A DNA stretch of 64,000 nucleotides from Bryobacterales bacterium (GTDB lineage: Bacteria > Acidobacteriota > Terriglobia > Bryobacterales > Bryobacteraceae), in NCBI GenBank assembly GCA_003167495.1, contig PMSX01000139.1, positions 1-64,000 on the forward strand. The letters run 5' to 3'. Within the stretch, counting starts at the first letter, position 1. Every line of letters starts with the position of its first letter. This document shows, piece after piece, positions 48,396 to 57,815 of this stretch. The position numbers and the translations under genes were made by a program. The notes beneath the pieces are model-generated. The model did not search any database. It was not told the origin of the DNA and saw only the letters and a list, made by a program, of their open reading frames with translations.

Positions 48396-48908
48396 TGTTT
48401 AACCTTTCAGTCAACCCGATGCACCGCTATGCCTCGTGGCCGACACGGTTCTTATTGCACGAGTCACGCCAGTCATTTCAATCGTTGAGCCTATTCACTT
48501 GAAAAGGGTCGACGCTTTATATAGGGGGGAATCGAAGGGTAGGCAAATGACGGCCAGAGGTCAGCTGACGAGGCGCGGTCATCAAATCTCTACTAGTCTT
48601 CTTCGGGCAGTCCTTTACAGGCCAGCCTCTGGCCTTCCATGGTTCATAAGCTTGTATCGATTGACTAACAGCTGCGCTTGCATTACGCAGCCAGGCGGGC
48701 CGCGGTGCTCCTCGCCTCTTTCTAGTGCGTGACGCTGACCAATCTTCCCCTCAAGCCCACGAATCGCGATGGTATCCGGTCACTTGACGCAGGTTGTTAC
48801 TAAAATAAACGCTCCACGAAGCACCTTGCGGGATAACCTCTCCGAAAATAAGTTGGCGCTACGCGTGCACTATAGTCCTCGTTACACGTCTGGAAAGAGG
48901 AAAAGAAA
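48396..48908. other. Intergenic between SYLF and YflT-like genes
   Basis: 513 bp without a supported gene. At 48779-48788 lies GTCACTTGAC followed by a TAAAAT hexamer (48800-48805), a candidate promoter for the YflT-like gene; the same decamer occurs upstream of the BON lipoprotein gene. A small hairpin (AGGCCAG/CTGGCCT-like) near 48621-48637 is the only other structure seen. Confidence 0.4.
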
Positions 48909-49448
48909 ATGTCTGAACAGAACTCAGTGGTGGCGGTATACGGCTCGCATACTGGAGCGGAAGAAGCGGTAAAGGAACTTCAGCGCGCCGGAATTGATAT
49001 GCATAGTTTGTCGATTGTCGGCAAAGACTACCATACTGACGAAAACGTCGTGGGTTATTACAATACGGGCGACCGGATGAAGTACTGGGGCAAAATTGGA
49101 GCTTTTTGGGGCGGATTCTGGGGGCTGCTGTTCGGGTCAGCCTTCTTCGCAATTCCCGGCTTGGGCGCGGTGCTCGTTGCCGGACCTCTGGTTGCTTGGA
49201 TCGTCGGGGCTTTGGAAGGCGCCGTTGTTGTTGGCGGTTTGAGCGCAGTCGGTGCGGGACTCGTAAGTATCGGCATTCCGAAAGATAGCGTTCTGAAATA
49301 CGAAATGGCACTCAAAACGGACAAATTTCTGCTGATGGTGCACGGTTCATTAAAGGACGTCGAAAAGGCCAAAGAGATTCTTGGAAACACGCAGCCTGAG
49401 ACCGTCACATTCCATTCAGTTGAACTTGTCGGCGCGACTGCAAGATAG
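48909..49448 (+). CDS. YflT/general-stress-type protein with glycine-zipper membrane segment
   Basis: 179 residues; good AAAGAGGAAAAG site. N-terminal domain VVAVYGSHTGAEEAVKELQRAG (YflT-like, related to the C-terminal domain of the Tpi fusion), then a Gly-rich hydrophobic pair of helices (AFWGGFWGLLFGSAFFAIPG, GALEGAVVVGGLSAVGAGLV) and a C-terminal alpha/beta part ending KEILGNTQPETVTFHSVELV. Related to DUF1269/general stress proteins. First gene of a small stress cluster with the PRC-barrel gene. Confidence 0.8.
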   Translation: MSEQNSVVAVYGSHTGAEEAVKELQRAGIDMHSLSIVGKDYHTDENVVGYYNTGDRMKYWGKIGAFWGGFWGLLFGSAFFAIPGLGAVLVAGPLVAWIVGALEGAVVVGGLSAVGAGLVSIGIPKDSVLKYEMALKTDKFLLMVHGSLKDVEKAKEILGNTQPETVTFHSVELVGATAR

Positions 49449-49473
49449 TTGTTCCAGAAAGAAGGATAAGGCA

Positions 49474-50274
49474 ATGTTGAGAGATGCTAGCGAGTTAAAA
49501 GGTCTTGCGATAAGAGCCACCGACGGCGAGCTTGGAACCGCAGAAGAATTCTATTTCGATGACGATTCGTGGGCGATCCGTTACCTGAGGGTGGAAACGG
49601 GTGGCTGGCTAAATGGCAAGCAAGTGCTGATTTCGCCGTATTCGATTGTTCGAACGGACTGGGCCGCCAGACAAGTAGATGTGGCACTGACGAAGGAGCA
49701 GGTTGAAAAAAGTCCGAGCATCGATACGCATAAGCCTGTCTCCCGTCAACATGAAGTTGCATATCTCGGGTATTACGGCTACCCCTACTATTGGGGTGGT
49801 CCTTATCTTTGGGGTTCCGGATACTACCCGTCCGGCCTTGCTATACCGAGAATTGCTTCTCAGGAAAAACAGGACTGGCCAAAACCGCGGGGCGGCAAAC
49901 GAAACGCACCTGCGCAGCACTGCGGCCGTTACTGGTTATCATATCGAAGCGGTTGACGGCGACATAGGGCACGTGCACGGATTCGTTTTGGACGAGGAAG
50001 CCTGGGCGATCCGCTATATTGTGATCTCAACAACCAATTGGTGGCCCGGGAAGAAGGTGTTAGTGTCACCCGCCTGGATTAAGAAAGTGAGCTGGGGTGA
50101 ATCCAAGCTCTATGCCGGACTGACCCCGAAGCGATCAAGGGCGCTCCTGAGTACATCGAGTCTAGGAAAATTTCTCGCGAATACGAAGACGATCTTTTCG
50201 TACATTACGGCCAGCCCCCATATTGGCTGAACGAAGCCGAACAGAGATCTCCATTTTCCCTGAGCAGCGTTTAA
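49474..50274 (+). pseudogene. Double PRC-barrel protein with two compensating frameshifts
   Basis: The family has two PRC-barrel halves joined by a Tyr/Gly-rich linker. Here the first half (LKGLAIRATDGELGTAEEFY, SWAIRYLRVETGGWL) is in the frame of ATG 49474; the second (GYHIEAVDGDIGHVHGFVLD, WAIRYIVISTTNWWPGKKV) is one base further, with the switch near 49885-49905; and the last segment (EAIKGAPEYIESRKISREYE to a TAA at 50272-50274) is back in the first frame after a missing base near 50125. Read as is, translation stops at 49956. Single-base errors or recent decay are both possible. Expected role: envelope/electron-transport-type scaffold. Confidence 0.82.
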
Positions 50275-50282
50275 CGTTTGGG

Positions 50283-50323
50283 CGTGGGCATCCCCCGGTT
50301 AAGGAGGATGCCCACGATTTTTT
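50283..50323 (+). terminator. Strong rho-independent terminator
   Basis: Perfect 11-bp stem CGTGGGCATCC/GGATGCCCACG, 12-nt loop, then ATTTTTT. It lies 8 bp after the PRC-barrel reading frame and ends the YflT/PRC transcription unit. Confidence 0.88.
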
Positions 50324-50381
50324 GCGGGCATGAAAACCGGCAATCGAAGCAGTGCTCAGCACTGGTCAAGGAAGGAACATT

Positions 50382-50570
50382 ATGCTTTGGACAATTGCCG
50401 GTGTGCTACTCGTTGTGTGGTTGCTGGGCTTTATCTTTGGCGTAGGCGGAAGTTTGATTCACTTGCTTTTGGTTATCGTTTTAGCGGTGGTTGTTATCAA
50501 CTTAGGAACAAGCCCCCGGAGAATCGTGGGAGCAGCACAGTGCAAATTAGGTAGTTATGCTGCCAACTAG
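50382..50570 (+). CDS. lmo0937-like small membrane protein
   Basis: 62 residues from ATG 50382 with AAGGAAGGAA upstream. Two TM helices (MLWTIAGVLLVVWLLGFIFG; SLIHLLLVIVLAVVVINLGT) with the family-type glycine-rich turn. These small proteins are common near stress genes; function unknown. The C-terminal ~15 residues are longer than in the family. Confidence 0.75.
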   Translation: MLWTIAGVLLVVWLLGFIFGVGGSLIHLLLVIVLAVVVINLGTSPRRIVGAAQCKLGSYAAN

Positions 50571-50577
50571 GTTAGCT

Positions 50578-51435
50578 TCATCGTGCCGTGGCCTGGAAGT
50601 CATAATACCAATCTTCCTCGGCTGAGTTCCGGTTGATCAGATGTAAGACTTTCGCATGCGACTGCATTGAAAAGTGTGAGATCTGCCAGATGTCCGCAGC
50701 CACTGGGATCTTCTCAATTTCAAATCGTGTGCCGGGTTCCACTTCTGCGAGGAATCCTTCAATCGATACCGGACGGATCACTTGGGCGGTTACCTTGACC
50801 CACTCGTAAGTCTTCTGATCAATCCACATTTCCCCCTTCATGCCTGGCAGCACTTGGCAGTCCATATTCGGCGGCTGGTAGCCGGCTCGTGGGGTCGCAC
50901 TCAGAATCCAAACGTTGCGCCCACCGACCGCTCGAGCGCCGCCAATTTTGAAGTCGAACCCCTTAGAAAGCTGCGACATCATCATATGAGCGCTTTTTCG
51001 CTGTTTAGTGTAATTGGCGATTCGCCGGCTCCGCTGTTCGGGAGTTTGGGCGTGTCGCGCGGCGGCGGTCTTCTCTTCTTTCCTCAACTCCGCCGCTGCC
51101 TGCGCTGGCGAGAGCGGCTTACCAATAGCCAGTAAACGCTGATAGGGTGACCCATCAATCATGGTGACTTGAAAAGTCCTCGTAGTCTTCCCGACATGAT
51201 CTTTCTCCTTGTAATCGAATTGGGGTTCGGCAGCAAAGTCTTTATCATTCGCAGCAACTGAACGTTCAACGATTATCTTTACATCTGGCTGCGCCTGGCC
51301 AGCGAAGATCGCCCCGCCAAGCAAAGCGAAAACAAAGAGATGCCGCCCGACCCTCCAAAATGCTTCAGGGTGTTCAGCTTCAAGTTTCGGCTCCAAGAGA
51401 TATGGCGGCTCACGTCGTGGGAAGGTTCTTAGCAT
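50578..51435 (-). CDS. Exported hypothetical protein, lipoprotein-sorting/RseB-like fold possible
   Basis: 285 residues from ATG 51435 (the frame starts at 51510). A hydrophobic segment (LFVFALLGGAIFAG) about 30 residues in could be an uncleaved or late signal. The rest contains PDVKIIVERSVAANDKDFAA, VTMIDGSPYQRLLAIGKPLS, GGRNVWILSATPRAGYQPPN and MWIDQKTYEWVKVTAQVIRP, a strand pattern like outer-membrane-lipoprotein-sorting or MucB/RseB domains. No clear ribosome site. Confidence 0.65.
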   Translation of the reverse strand: MLRTFPRREPPYLLEPKLEAEHPEAFWRVGRHLFVFALLGGAIFAGQAQPDVKIIVERSVAANDKDFAAEPQFDYKEKDHVGKTTRTFQVTMIDGSPYQRLLAIGKPLSPAQAAAELRKEEKTAAARHAQTPEQRSRRIANYTKQRKSAHMMMSQLSKGFDFKIGGARAVGGRNVWILSATPRAGYQPPNMDCQVLPGMKGEMWIDQKTYEWVKVTAQVIRPVSIEGFLAEVEPGTRFEIEKIPVAADIWQISHFSMQSHAKVLHLINRNSAEEDWYYDFQATAR

Positions 51436-51479
51436 TAAGACCTGTTTCAACCTTATCGGAATAGTCCTCGGGATTAGGC

Positions 51480-51929
51480 CTACATATACTCCGAAACATA
51501 GTCTTTCCATATGCCTTCAGGTGACGAGATGCGAGGGGGAGCGGGATCAAGTGCATGTTTACTTGTTCGAACCCACTGCCACGCCTGCCGGATCTCAGAC
51601 GGTTGGAAGTAGAGCGTCTCCGCCTGCAGCAGAGCGGCCGCAACAACAAACATACTGCTCACTCGCTCCCAAAGGTGAGCGCCAACCACCGCCATTCGGG
51701 CAATATGAAGGTTATATTTCTGCAAGAATCGGATCTCCTCCCAGCGCGCCTCCAGGTCAATACCATCCATGGCCGAAAGATCGACGAGGATTCCGATCGG
51801 CCGTTTCCGGCGGGAATGAATCAGAAACTGGATCTGCTGTTCCATCGTTTCATATTCTTCTACGGTGACCTGTCCAACGGCTTTGAAGCCAATCACACCA
51901 CCTGAGCTTTCGATGAGTCTTTCAATCAC
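51480..51929 (-). CDS. SpoIIAA-like (STAS-related) protein
   Basis: 149 residues; start GTG 51929 chosen because AGGAG lies ~10 nt upstream, while the longer TTG start at 51965 has none. Fold elements GGVIGFKAVGQVTVEEYETM, RRKRPIGILVDLSAMDGIDL, NLHIARMAVVGAHLWERVSS fit the SpoIIAA-like/STAS superfamily of small regulatory proteins. No conserved Ser at the anti-anti-sigma site is recognisable. Confidence 0.75.
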   Translation of the reverse strand: MIERLIESSGGVIGFKAVGQVTVEEYETMEQQIQFLIHSRRKRPIGILVDLSAMDGIDLEARWEEIRFLQKYNLHIARMAVVGAHLWERVSSMFVVAAALLQAETLYFQPSEIRQAWQWVRTSKHALDPAPPRISSPEGIWKDYVSEYM

Positions 51930-52016
51930 GACCTTTAGTTCTCCTGCGCGCACTAGATATGACAACAGGGTGAGAGCAATTGTGGAACCACTGTCATTCG
52001 TTCCGACTGATGAGAT

Positions 52017-53144
52017 TTAGACCTTCGCTTTTGGCGAATCGGCAAAGCCCTCCGCGGGCAGAAATTCCGGCAAGTCAAGTCGCGCCACACCGATGCGGTT
52101 GTCGGCCATCCCGTAATAGATATCAAAACGATCAGGCATGCCGAGATCGTCGCGTCTGTCTATGCCGCTGGGAAAAACGACATTAGCCACCGTCCCCTGG
52201 CACTCTTGCGGAAGCGTGGGTGTTAGCACCGGCTCGGTCGAGCGATAGCGAACGATTTGCGGGTGCTCCTTTGAGAGCATCATCGCGCCAGCCGAGTAAC
52301 ACAGTTTATGTTCAGCTTTCCCGGGTTCTGATAAATCACTCACGCCGTGATAGACAATCAGCCATCCATGGCGAGTTAACGCTGGAGGCGTACCGCCGCC
52401 GATTTTAAGCCGCTCCCAGGAGGACACAGGCGTAGCAAGACGATGATGAGAAGTAAACTTGCCGATGAGCTCTGATTCGGGGCCTTCCCGCGATATAGGG
52501 CAATAGGAGATCCAGATACTTTCCCGGTCAATATCAAGTTCGCGAGAAGCCGGACGACAGGCCGTTTCCTCTGGCCGAGTGCCAGGAAAGAGCGGACGGT
52601 GGAGAATTGCCAACTCCGCTTTTCCAGATGGATTCGGGATGGCAACGGGGAAGAGGCTGGCATCTTTGTCATCCACGTCGTTGAACTCAACGTCATGATA
52701 CGGACCGAAAGTGGCAAGGCCCATACGTTGCCAGTGGAAGAGATCCTTTGACGTGGCCAGCGCGATTCTGGGACCTTTAGCCGAAAATGCCGTATAGCTC
52801 ATAACGTAACGCTGGAGTGGTTCGACGAAAGTGATTCGCGGATCCTCACAGCCCCCACCATCGGGGCGTTTTTCGTAATCGGCTTCCGGCTCTAAAGCGA
52901 TGCCTAGACGCTCGACGCTTGTCGGATCGCCATCGTCATTAAAGCGCACCCGCGCGATACCAATGCGGGAATAATTGCCGCGAGCTGTGAGCCGCGGGAA
53001 AATGTAGAGGCCACCATCAGGACCACGAATCGCTGCCGGATTGAGAACTCCTTCAACCTCCTGGGGATTACGTGGCTGCGGCTCCATCAACATCCCCAAG
53101 CGTTTTAACTTGAGCCCACTCATCAAATCTTGTTCGACAGTCAT
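52017..53144 (-). CDS. GH130-family mannoside phosphorylase-like enzyme
   Basis: 375 residues from ATG 53144, which overlaps the stop of the phosphomannomutase-like gene (ATGA). Five-bladed beta-propeller with the GH130 signature GGCEDPRITF (catalytic Asp), NPAAIRGPDGGLYIFPRL, HHRLATP, GGGTPPALTRHGWLIVYHGV and DIYYGMADNRIGVA. GH130 enzymes phosphorolyse beta-mannosides to mannose 1-phosphate or hydrolyse them. Released mannose 1-P could feed the GDP-mannose enzyme at 40862. Confidence 0.88.
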   Translation of the reverse strand: MTVEQDLMSGLKLKRLGMLMEPQPRNPQEVEGVLNPAAIRGPDGGLYIFPRLTARGNYSRIGIARVRFNDDGDPTSVERLGIALEPEADYEKRPDGGGCEDPRITFVEPLQRYVMSYTAFSAKGPRIALATSKDLFHWQRMGLATFGPYHDVEFNDVDDKDASLFPVAIPNPSGKAELAILHRPLFPGTRPEETACRPASRELDIDRESIWISYCPISREGPESELIGKFTSHHRLATPVSSWERLKIGGGTPPALTRHGWLIVYHGVSDLSEPGKAEHKLCYSAGAMMLSKEHPQIVRYRSTEPVLTPTLPQECQGTVANVVFPSGIDRRDDLGMPDRFDIYYGMADNRIGVARLDLPEFLPAEGFADSPKAKV

Positions 53145-53899
53145 GATTGCTGGCTCCCGTCTAAACAAGCGATGATTGCTTCTGTGACCGGCTTGGTCTC
53201 ATTCGGACCGCGCACCGGAATGGAGACCACGCCGGCTTCTTCGGCTGGATAATCATTTCCGCCCTTGAACAATGCGTCACCGATATAAACCATCTCTTTG
53301 ATGGAAATGCCTAGCAGGTCGCGCAGCTTTCTAATTCCGTACGCCTTATCAATGCCGGGCTTGGTGACATCAATGGACGTAGAGCCGCCCATACGGACCG
53401 AAAAGTTCGCAATGAGTGGCTCAAGAATGCCTTTGATCTTCTTTCGCTTGGCGTAATCAGGATCCCATTTCTCCTTTTCTTCCAAAGGAGCCTGCTGCCC
53501 TAACGCCGAAAATGTGATTTGGCTACCGCGATCTTCAATTACCTCACCCCAGACTTTTGTCGCAGTGAAGCCGGCTTCGGCCACGGCCTGTTTCAGAGAA
53601 GCAATGATCTTGGTTTTTTGGCTCGCGGTGAAATCTTCTGAATAGATTTTCTTCCATTCGCCTGAGTAACGAAAGAACTTTGTCCCGCATGTTGGAAGGA
53701 GAGAAAGATTCTCAAGACGTTCATCATGAGGCAGATGGGAAAGCACTTGTTTTTCGAACTGCGGCCAATCGCCGCCAGAAATGACAGCCACTCTAACGAC
53801 ACCAAGAAGGTCATGCAGGAGGTCCGCCATTTGTTCGTCAACAGACGATTTACTCTCTGCCAGTGTGCCGTCCAGGTCGTAAACGATTAGTTTCTTCAT
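53141..53899 (-). CDS. HAD-IIB phosphomannomutase-like phosphatase
   Basis: 252 residues from ATG 53899 (GGAAAG upstream); the longer frame to 53989 lacks support. Motif I YDLDGTLAESKSSVDEQ, motif II VAVISGGDWPQFEKQ, motif IV MVYIGDALFKGGNDYP. The GD...GGND ending strongly resembles eukaryote-type phosphomannomutase (GDKTxPGGNDYE), though sugar-phosphate phosphatase activity is possible. Coupled to the GH130 gene downstream, linking mannose 1-P and mannose 6-P. Confidence 0.85.
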   Translation of the reverse strand: MKKLIVYDLDGTLAESKSSVDEQMADLLHDLLGVVRVAVISGGDWPQFEKQVLSHLPHDERLENLSLLPTCGTKFFRYSGEWKKIYSEDFTASQKTKIIASLKQAVAEAGFTATKVWGEVIEDRGSQITFSALGQQAPLEEKEKWDPDYAKRKKIKGILEPLIANFSVRMGGSTSIDVTKPGIDKAYGIRKLRDLLGISIKEMVYIGDALFKGGNDYPAEEAGVVSIPVRGPNETKPVTEAIIACLDGSQQS

Positions 53900-54527
53900 A
53901 GTGTTCGCTTTCCGGTTTGGTAATGCGATCTCGAACAATGTCACTCCGCCGCGCGGTTGAAGAGGACATACTCCACGCTCAGCCGGCAAACGGGCTCGAC
54001 GCTCGCGAAATGCTCTCGGTCCAGGTTCATCCTTCCGATATCCAAACGGAACACCCTCCGCAAGGCTTGTATTGGCAAATCGAACGGATCGAAGACGATA
54101 GAGTCTTTTCTTCGTGCGAGGAATTTCTTATGCTTAGAATCGTGGGGTGTGGCGACGTCATTTCAGTTTCCGTTCTGCTGTAGTTGCACGATGGGGACCA
54201 ACTTTCATCGGCATCCAGCTGCGGATTTACATGTATGAGAAGCAAACTATCGACGGCATTTGGTCATCTGACCGGATACGGTTAAACCTACTTGACTTTG
54301 CGGCGTGCCTTCACTGAAGCGTGGTTGGTCCTTGGCGTGCACACACTATCGCGGCTGAAGACTGCCTGAAAAGCATAACGCTAATCTCTTCAGGTAGACC
54401 CGTGTTAAACGCTCCGAGAGCCTCAAACTATCGACTACGGATAGCTTGAGCCGTTATCGTTCGACGTTGGGAAGTCGTTGATCCATTCGCCGAAGGTTTC
54501 CGGGACCACAAGGGAGCGCGAGAGCCG
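53900..54527. other. Intergenic, no supported gene
   Basis: 628 bp. An 88-codon frame on the + strand from 53917 has no ribosome site or recognisable protein. An inverted repeat CTCAA-n-CTATC / GATAG-n-TTGAG (54422-54450) follows the serpin gene on its minus-strand side and may be its terminator, though without a T-run. Confidence 0.4.
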
Positions 54528-55713
54528 CTATTGTAAAACCAGCGGGTTGATCAGGCGGCCGATGAAAAGGACGACTCCGGTGCGCGTATCGCGGATTAGG
54601 AAAACGAATGGGTGGTCAGCGCGGAAAACGACGGGTTGTTCGGGCCGCATCACGGCCATCGAACGCATAGTAATACCGGTGGCGGTGGCGGCGGCGGCTT
54701 CAGTACCCTGTTCTGATACATCGACGAAAGCCTTGTGGATGACCTGAGAGATCTTGAGGCTCGGGCCGATACCAGAGAAGTCCGCCTGGTCGGTGAAAGG
54801 TACGGGCATGCCCATGGTCGAGAGCACTCTGCGAAGGGAGAATTCCGATTCTGCACGGAACTTCGGGAGGCTTACCTGTACCTTCCGATTGGTCAGGTTG
54901 CCAAACCAGTTGGCGAGGTTTTCCGAGGTTAATGATTTTCTCCAAGTCGGGAAGGCCCGTAAGGGCTTTCGGGAGCAGGACCTCAAAGGCGATTCCAGTG
55001 CCGGCGTAGTTGATTTCTAGGATCTGGGCGGACGGCGCTTCGGTGTAGGCGAAGTGCGAGGTCTGATTCATAAAACTGGTCTGGATAGTGGCACCGGTCG
55101 ACAGACTGAACGGCGCGGGCTGGGTTCGCGAGCTAACGAATGCGTCCTTCCATTTACCATAGAAGTAAATAGCGCTGGTCAGGACAAGACGCGTGTCGGA
55201 TTTGATCGAGCCAGCCGGGAGCAGATTCATAATCTTTTCCTTGGTGTGCTGTTCGGTCCAGCGGTTGATTTGTGTTCGAGAAGCCTCCGGATTCGAGATG
55301 AAATCGAGCAGAGTAAGTGGCGCTTGGTAGTCCTTGGCGAGAGTATTCTGGAAGGCTGCATGGATGGCAAATCCCTTTTGCGCCCAGAGTCCGTTCGCGG
55401 TACGGAGTTGGTTGCCTCCGGTGTTACCGGTCGTCACGAGCTTGGCGAGAAGCGATCCAAAAGCTGCATCGTAGGCGGAGTCGTAATGGACGTGCAAGAC
55501 CGATTCGATCTCTTCCGCACTTTGTCCGCGCGCGCCCACGAGGGCCATGGAGAGCGCAGTAGCGATGTTAAAGGGCGAGAGGATGAGGTTCCCATCACTT
55601 CCCGCGAGTTGTTGGTAGCAGGAAGTAGTAAAGGAGTTCAAAGCGGGAGTCATACCTGATTCGGCGGCCGACAACACGGCAGCGAATAGGATCGGCAGAA
55701 CAATGCGTTTCAT
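54528..55713 (-). pseudogene. Serpin (serine protease inhibitor), frameshifted
   Basis: Signal peptide MKRIVLPILFAAVLSA, then serpin core: NLILSPFNIATALSMALVGA, ANGLWAQKGF, LVLTSAIYFYGKWKDAF, FMNQTSHFAYTEAPS. After DLEK at about 54935 the frame breaks; the rest (SLTSENLANWFGNL, KVQVSLPKFRAESEFSL, DQADFSGIG, ISQVIHKAFVDVSEQGTEAA) continues in another frame to 54528, including hinge EQGTEAAAATA and PFVFLIRDTRTGVVLFIGRL. One A fewer in the AAAA run at the junction restores the reading. Reactive-site loop residues follow ATATGITMRSMAVM. Inactive as read, unless it is a base error. Confidence 0.88.
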
Positions 55714-56425
55714 AGAGCCGCTCGTAGTGATTATACTGCTGTGGCTCTTCGATGGACTGCACAGCTAACCTCGCAGGTCCGCGTGAGTCTGTAGGTAACT
55801 TAGAACCTGAGATCGAGAAAGCCCGCCGTCCAAATGTCCGTTAGAAACGACGCGAAGCTGGTTCAAATCGTAGCCGTCGTGCGTTGTACGAAGGACCCTT
55901 TGAGCAACAACGCGCGTGGGTCCGCCGCCCCTTTCCGCCCGTTACCACCTGTGAGTGAGGCAAGTTGTCGCCCGAATGATCCGCGCGCAACCCGAATCCA
56001 CGCCGCGGTATCGGCCTTGATCAACCCTACCGTTTTTCTGACTCAAACCGCACTCGATTGACCATGCGCCGTTCGGAATCAGAATAGCGCTCAGAATTGC
56101 GGGCAACGCCCTGCACGAAAACATGGGCGCACCTCGCCTTTCGTCCACTCATGCCACGATCACCAAACGCCGCCGCGGGTGGCATGCCGACCTCATGCAA
56201 ATGGTTAATGTTTCTGATAACAGAGTTTATCGGAAACATGAAGGCCAAAAAGACAAACGAATCTAGAGTGATGAAATTGCCACGACCCGGCGAACAGTGG
56301 AGTTCATTTCAAGAATCCACTGGACATCGGAGCAACTTTGGCTCCGTGAACAACAACTATGAAACGAATACCCCGCCAGCCATCACTTGTTGACCGCTCT
56401 GTGGGAACTCGGTAAATCCATCCGC
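55714..56425. other. Intergenic between serpin and ORF6N genes
   Basis: 712 bp with no supported gene; short frames show no ribosome sites. A palindrome CGGAGC...GCTCCG (56332-56347) is the only clear structure. This stretch is a plausible right edge of the metabolic island, since everything to its right looks like mobile-element cargo. Confidence 0.4.
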
Positions 56426-56980
56426 ATGGCCAAAACATCCAACCCTGCACCCAAGAACACTACGATTGCTCACCCCGTCGAGAGCCTCATCCATGTCATT
56501 CGGGCTCAGAAAGTGATGCTCGACGCTGACTTGGCAGCATTGTACGGAGTTGAAACGCGCCGCCTCAACGAAGCCGTCAAGCGCAATATCGAGCGGTTTC
56601 CCGAAACGTTCATGTTCCAGCTGGCGGATGCGGAGGCAGCGGCGATGAGGTCGCAATTTGCGACATCATCGAGAAGAAAGATTAAATATCAACCACTTGC
56701 ATTTACCGAGCATGGTGGCGTCATGCTCTCGGCTGTGCTGAATAGCCCGCGCGCAATTCAAATGAGCATCCTGATGGTGGAAGCCTTTGTCCGCATGCGT
56801 GAGTTGATTGCATCCAATAAGGACATCGCGGCCCGTGTTGAGAAACTCGAACGCAGCCACGACCGCTCAGCCTCGGTGATTGAAATACTGGTCGAGGATA
56901 TTGACCGTCTCGCCCATGAAGTGAAGGAGATGAAGGCGCTTCCGCCGGCAACGAAACGAAAGATCGGTTTCGACCTGTAG
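56426..56980 (+). CDS. ORF6N-domain protein (phage antirepressor type)
   Basis: 184 residues from ATG 56426. N-terminal ORF6N domain with VMLDADLAALYGVETRRLNE, VKRNIERFPETFMFQL and the YQPLAFTEHGGVMLSAVLNS motif; C-terminal coiled part (ASVIEILVEDIDRLAHEVKE). Such proteins occur in prophages and mobile elements as DNA-binding regulators. The frame also has an upstream start at 56387; neither has a strong ribosome site. Confidence 0.85.
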   Translation: MAKTSNPAPKNTTIAHPVESLIHVIRAQKVMLDADLAALYGVETRRLNEAVKRNIERFPETFMFQLADAEAAAMRSQFATSSRRKIKYQPLAFTEHGGVMLSAVLNSPRAIQMSILMVEAFVRMRELIASNKDIAARVEKLERSHDRSASVIEILVEDIDRLAHEVKEMKALPPATKRKIGFDL

Positions 56981-57005
56981 GTTGAATAACCGCCTGTCAC
57001 ACGAG

Positions 57006-57815
57006 TCAGAACATTTCGGGATGAAATGTTCCCTTATCCCTGCTCTTCAATCTCTCGCTATCGACAAACGCCTGCGCATTTAGGTGGGCAATGACGGCGG
57101 GCGGGAGCCTGTTGCTGACATTTGCCGAGTGGTTTACTTCGAACCTAATCAAAACTCGGTCGGGGTCGAGTGAATAATTCGTTCGAAAAGACATGATTCC
57201 GCCCACTTTGCTAAAGTCTGGCTTTGCGAACCACTCTGAAAAGCGCATCTCCAGATGCGGCATGCCGACGATACTGACAAACATGTCATCGGCGGTGATT
57301 ATCAGATTCGGACTGTCGTCAAGAAGCTTAGGCACGGCGTTTCTAAGTATCACGTCCATCAGCACATCAAATGGCGCTACGAACCGTGCTTCCAAATCGA
57401 CGTGTTTTCCGAGTGTCTTCCTTCCAGCGAGCCGCTCCGCATCGGATAGCTCAGCTTGCCAGTCCGGTGACTTCACTTCAATGAAGATAGCGGGGCTGTT
57501 CGAGAAAGTGGCACTCCACTCCCCGATTTTGAAATTCGCGCCGGGAGGGTCACGGGTGATGTTTTCAAAGCCGCGCTTGTGAAGGTAGAACGCTGTCAGC
57601 AGCTCACCGAGCGCGGCGTTGCGGGCGCGCGCATTATCTCGTAAGCGTGGGAGGAAGGCTTCAAAACACCTGATCTCGTCTGCGAAAACCAAGAGCTTTT
57701 CGAGTTCATTGGCCAATAGCTGAGAAGATGGGAACTCATCATGGTAACGCCATTTTGCATCGTTCGCCATGACCCTTGCGTAAGGGCCTAATTGGACGTT
57801 TGGCAGGATCGGCAT
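57006..57815 (-). CDS. PD-(D/E)XK-like nuclease-fold protein
   Basis: 269 residues (an internal ATG at 57770 with CAAGGG upstream is an equally good start). The core GELLTAFYLHKRGFENITRD (Glu) then FSNSPAIFIEVKSPDWQAE gives the ExK half of a PD-(D/E)XK site; the intervening Asp is likely near GANFKIGEW. Such folds include restriction enzymes and tRNA/DNA-processing nucleases. It is convergent to the ORF6N gene with only 25 bp between. Defence role is possible, not shown. Confidence 0.65.
   Translation of the reverse strand: MPILPNVQLGPYARVMANDAKWRYHDEFPSSQLLANELEKLLVFADEIRCFEAFLPRLRDNARARNAALGELLTAFYLHKRGFENITRDPPGANFKIGEWSATFSNSPAIFIEVKSPDWQAELSDAERLAGRKTLGKHVDLEARFVAPFDVLMDVILRNAVPKLLDDSPNLIITADDMFVSIVGMPHLEMRFSEWFAKPDFSKVGGIMSFRTNYSLDPDRVLIRFEVNHSANVSNRLPPAVIAHLNAQAFVDSERLKSRDKGTFHPEMF

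Noticed and set aside
53917-54183. 88-codon frame on the + strand
   Set aside because: No ribosome site, no recognisable sequence, composition like noncoding DNA.
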